Shown here: one piece after another, positions 48,781-48,791 of the stretch | Layout of the letters: each line of letters opens with the position of its first letter | Numbering within the stretch: the stretch's first letter is position 1 | Assembly (NCBI GenBank): GCA_003427395.1 | Contig: BFEA01000589.1 | Span: forward strand, 795,904 to 844,694 | DNA: 48,791 nt | Origin: Chara braunii | Taxonomy: Eukaryota; Streptophyta; Charophyceae; Charales; Characeae | Direction: 5' to 3' | Program-made: the position numbers and the translations under genes | The notes under the pieces: generated by a model | Databases searched by the model: none | What the model was told of the DNA's origin: nothing | The model's input: the letters and a program-made list of their open reading frames with translations, nothing else

Positions 48781-48791
48781 AAAAAACAAAG

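Overview
The window is nuclear eukaryotic DNA, very probably from a green-lineage (streptophyte) organism, and almost all of it is repeats. Three things point to plants or their algal relatives: a plant-type NAP1 histone chaperone; a chromodomain Ty3/gypsy retrotransposon whose primer-binding site matches the 3' end of plant initiator-Met tRNA; and short CCCTAAA telomere-like repeats. Long (AG)n/(CT)n tracts, poly(A)/poly(T) runs, scattered Ns and Nextera mate-pair junction adapters show a draft assembly of a large repeat-rich genome. A charophyte such as Chara is my best guess, but that is inference only.

Layout. 1-960: microsatellites and a tandem compound satellite. 1.1-2.8 kb: minus-strand LINE remnant. 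3.2-7 kb: a tRNA-derived SINE, dispersed repeats and AT-rich tandem repeats. 7.6-8.85 kb: a 468-bp tandem repeat broken by two Nextera junctions. 8.84-9.5 kb: LINE endonuclease fragment. 9.65-10.1 kb: tandem dispersed repeat. 10.74 kb: a U2 snRNA retrocopy with a perfect 11-bp target duplication. 11.4-12.1 kb: three hairpin (foldback) elements. 12.2-14.4 kb: an island between two Nextera junctions holding an intact intronless gene for a secreted protein with about ten LDL-receptor class A repeats. 14.4-14.84 kb: assembly gap. 15.3-18.1 kb: a dense mixture of hairpin elements, two U6 snRNA pseudogenes and a tangled cluster of inverted repeats with tRNA A-box-like motifs. 18.2-24.9 kb: a nearly complete but frameshifted LINE with ORF1 and ORF2. 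24.92-36.72 kb: an 11.8-kb degenerate chromovirus on the minus strand with ~160-bp LTRs. 36.7-37.7 kb: another LINE remnant. 37.7-43.4 kb: low-complexity and tandem repeats. 43.48-44.40 kb: an intronless NAP1 gene. 44.4-48.8 kb: tandem repeats, (AG)n tracts and two hairpin elements nested in or next to a dispersed repeat.

Only two open reading frames look like cellular protein genes: the LDLa protein and NAP1. The rest is transposon biology. LINE machinery plausibly made the U2 and U6 retrocopies. Families of 100-190-bp hairpin elements, several ending in GGGCCTCGC, are scattered through the window, and one can be compared with a related uninterrupted repeat copy. No operon-like or CRISPR organisation is present. 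The most distinctive observations are the hairpin-element families, the palindromic cluster at 16.66-17.06 kb, the U6 copies that share an insertion site in the internal-stem-loop apical loop, the proline-rich insertion in the chromovirus RNase H, and the LDLa protein, whose placement the adapter junctions make uncertain.
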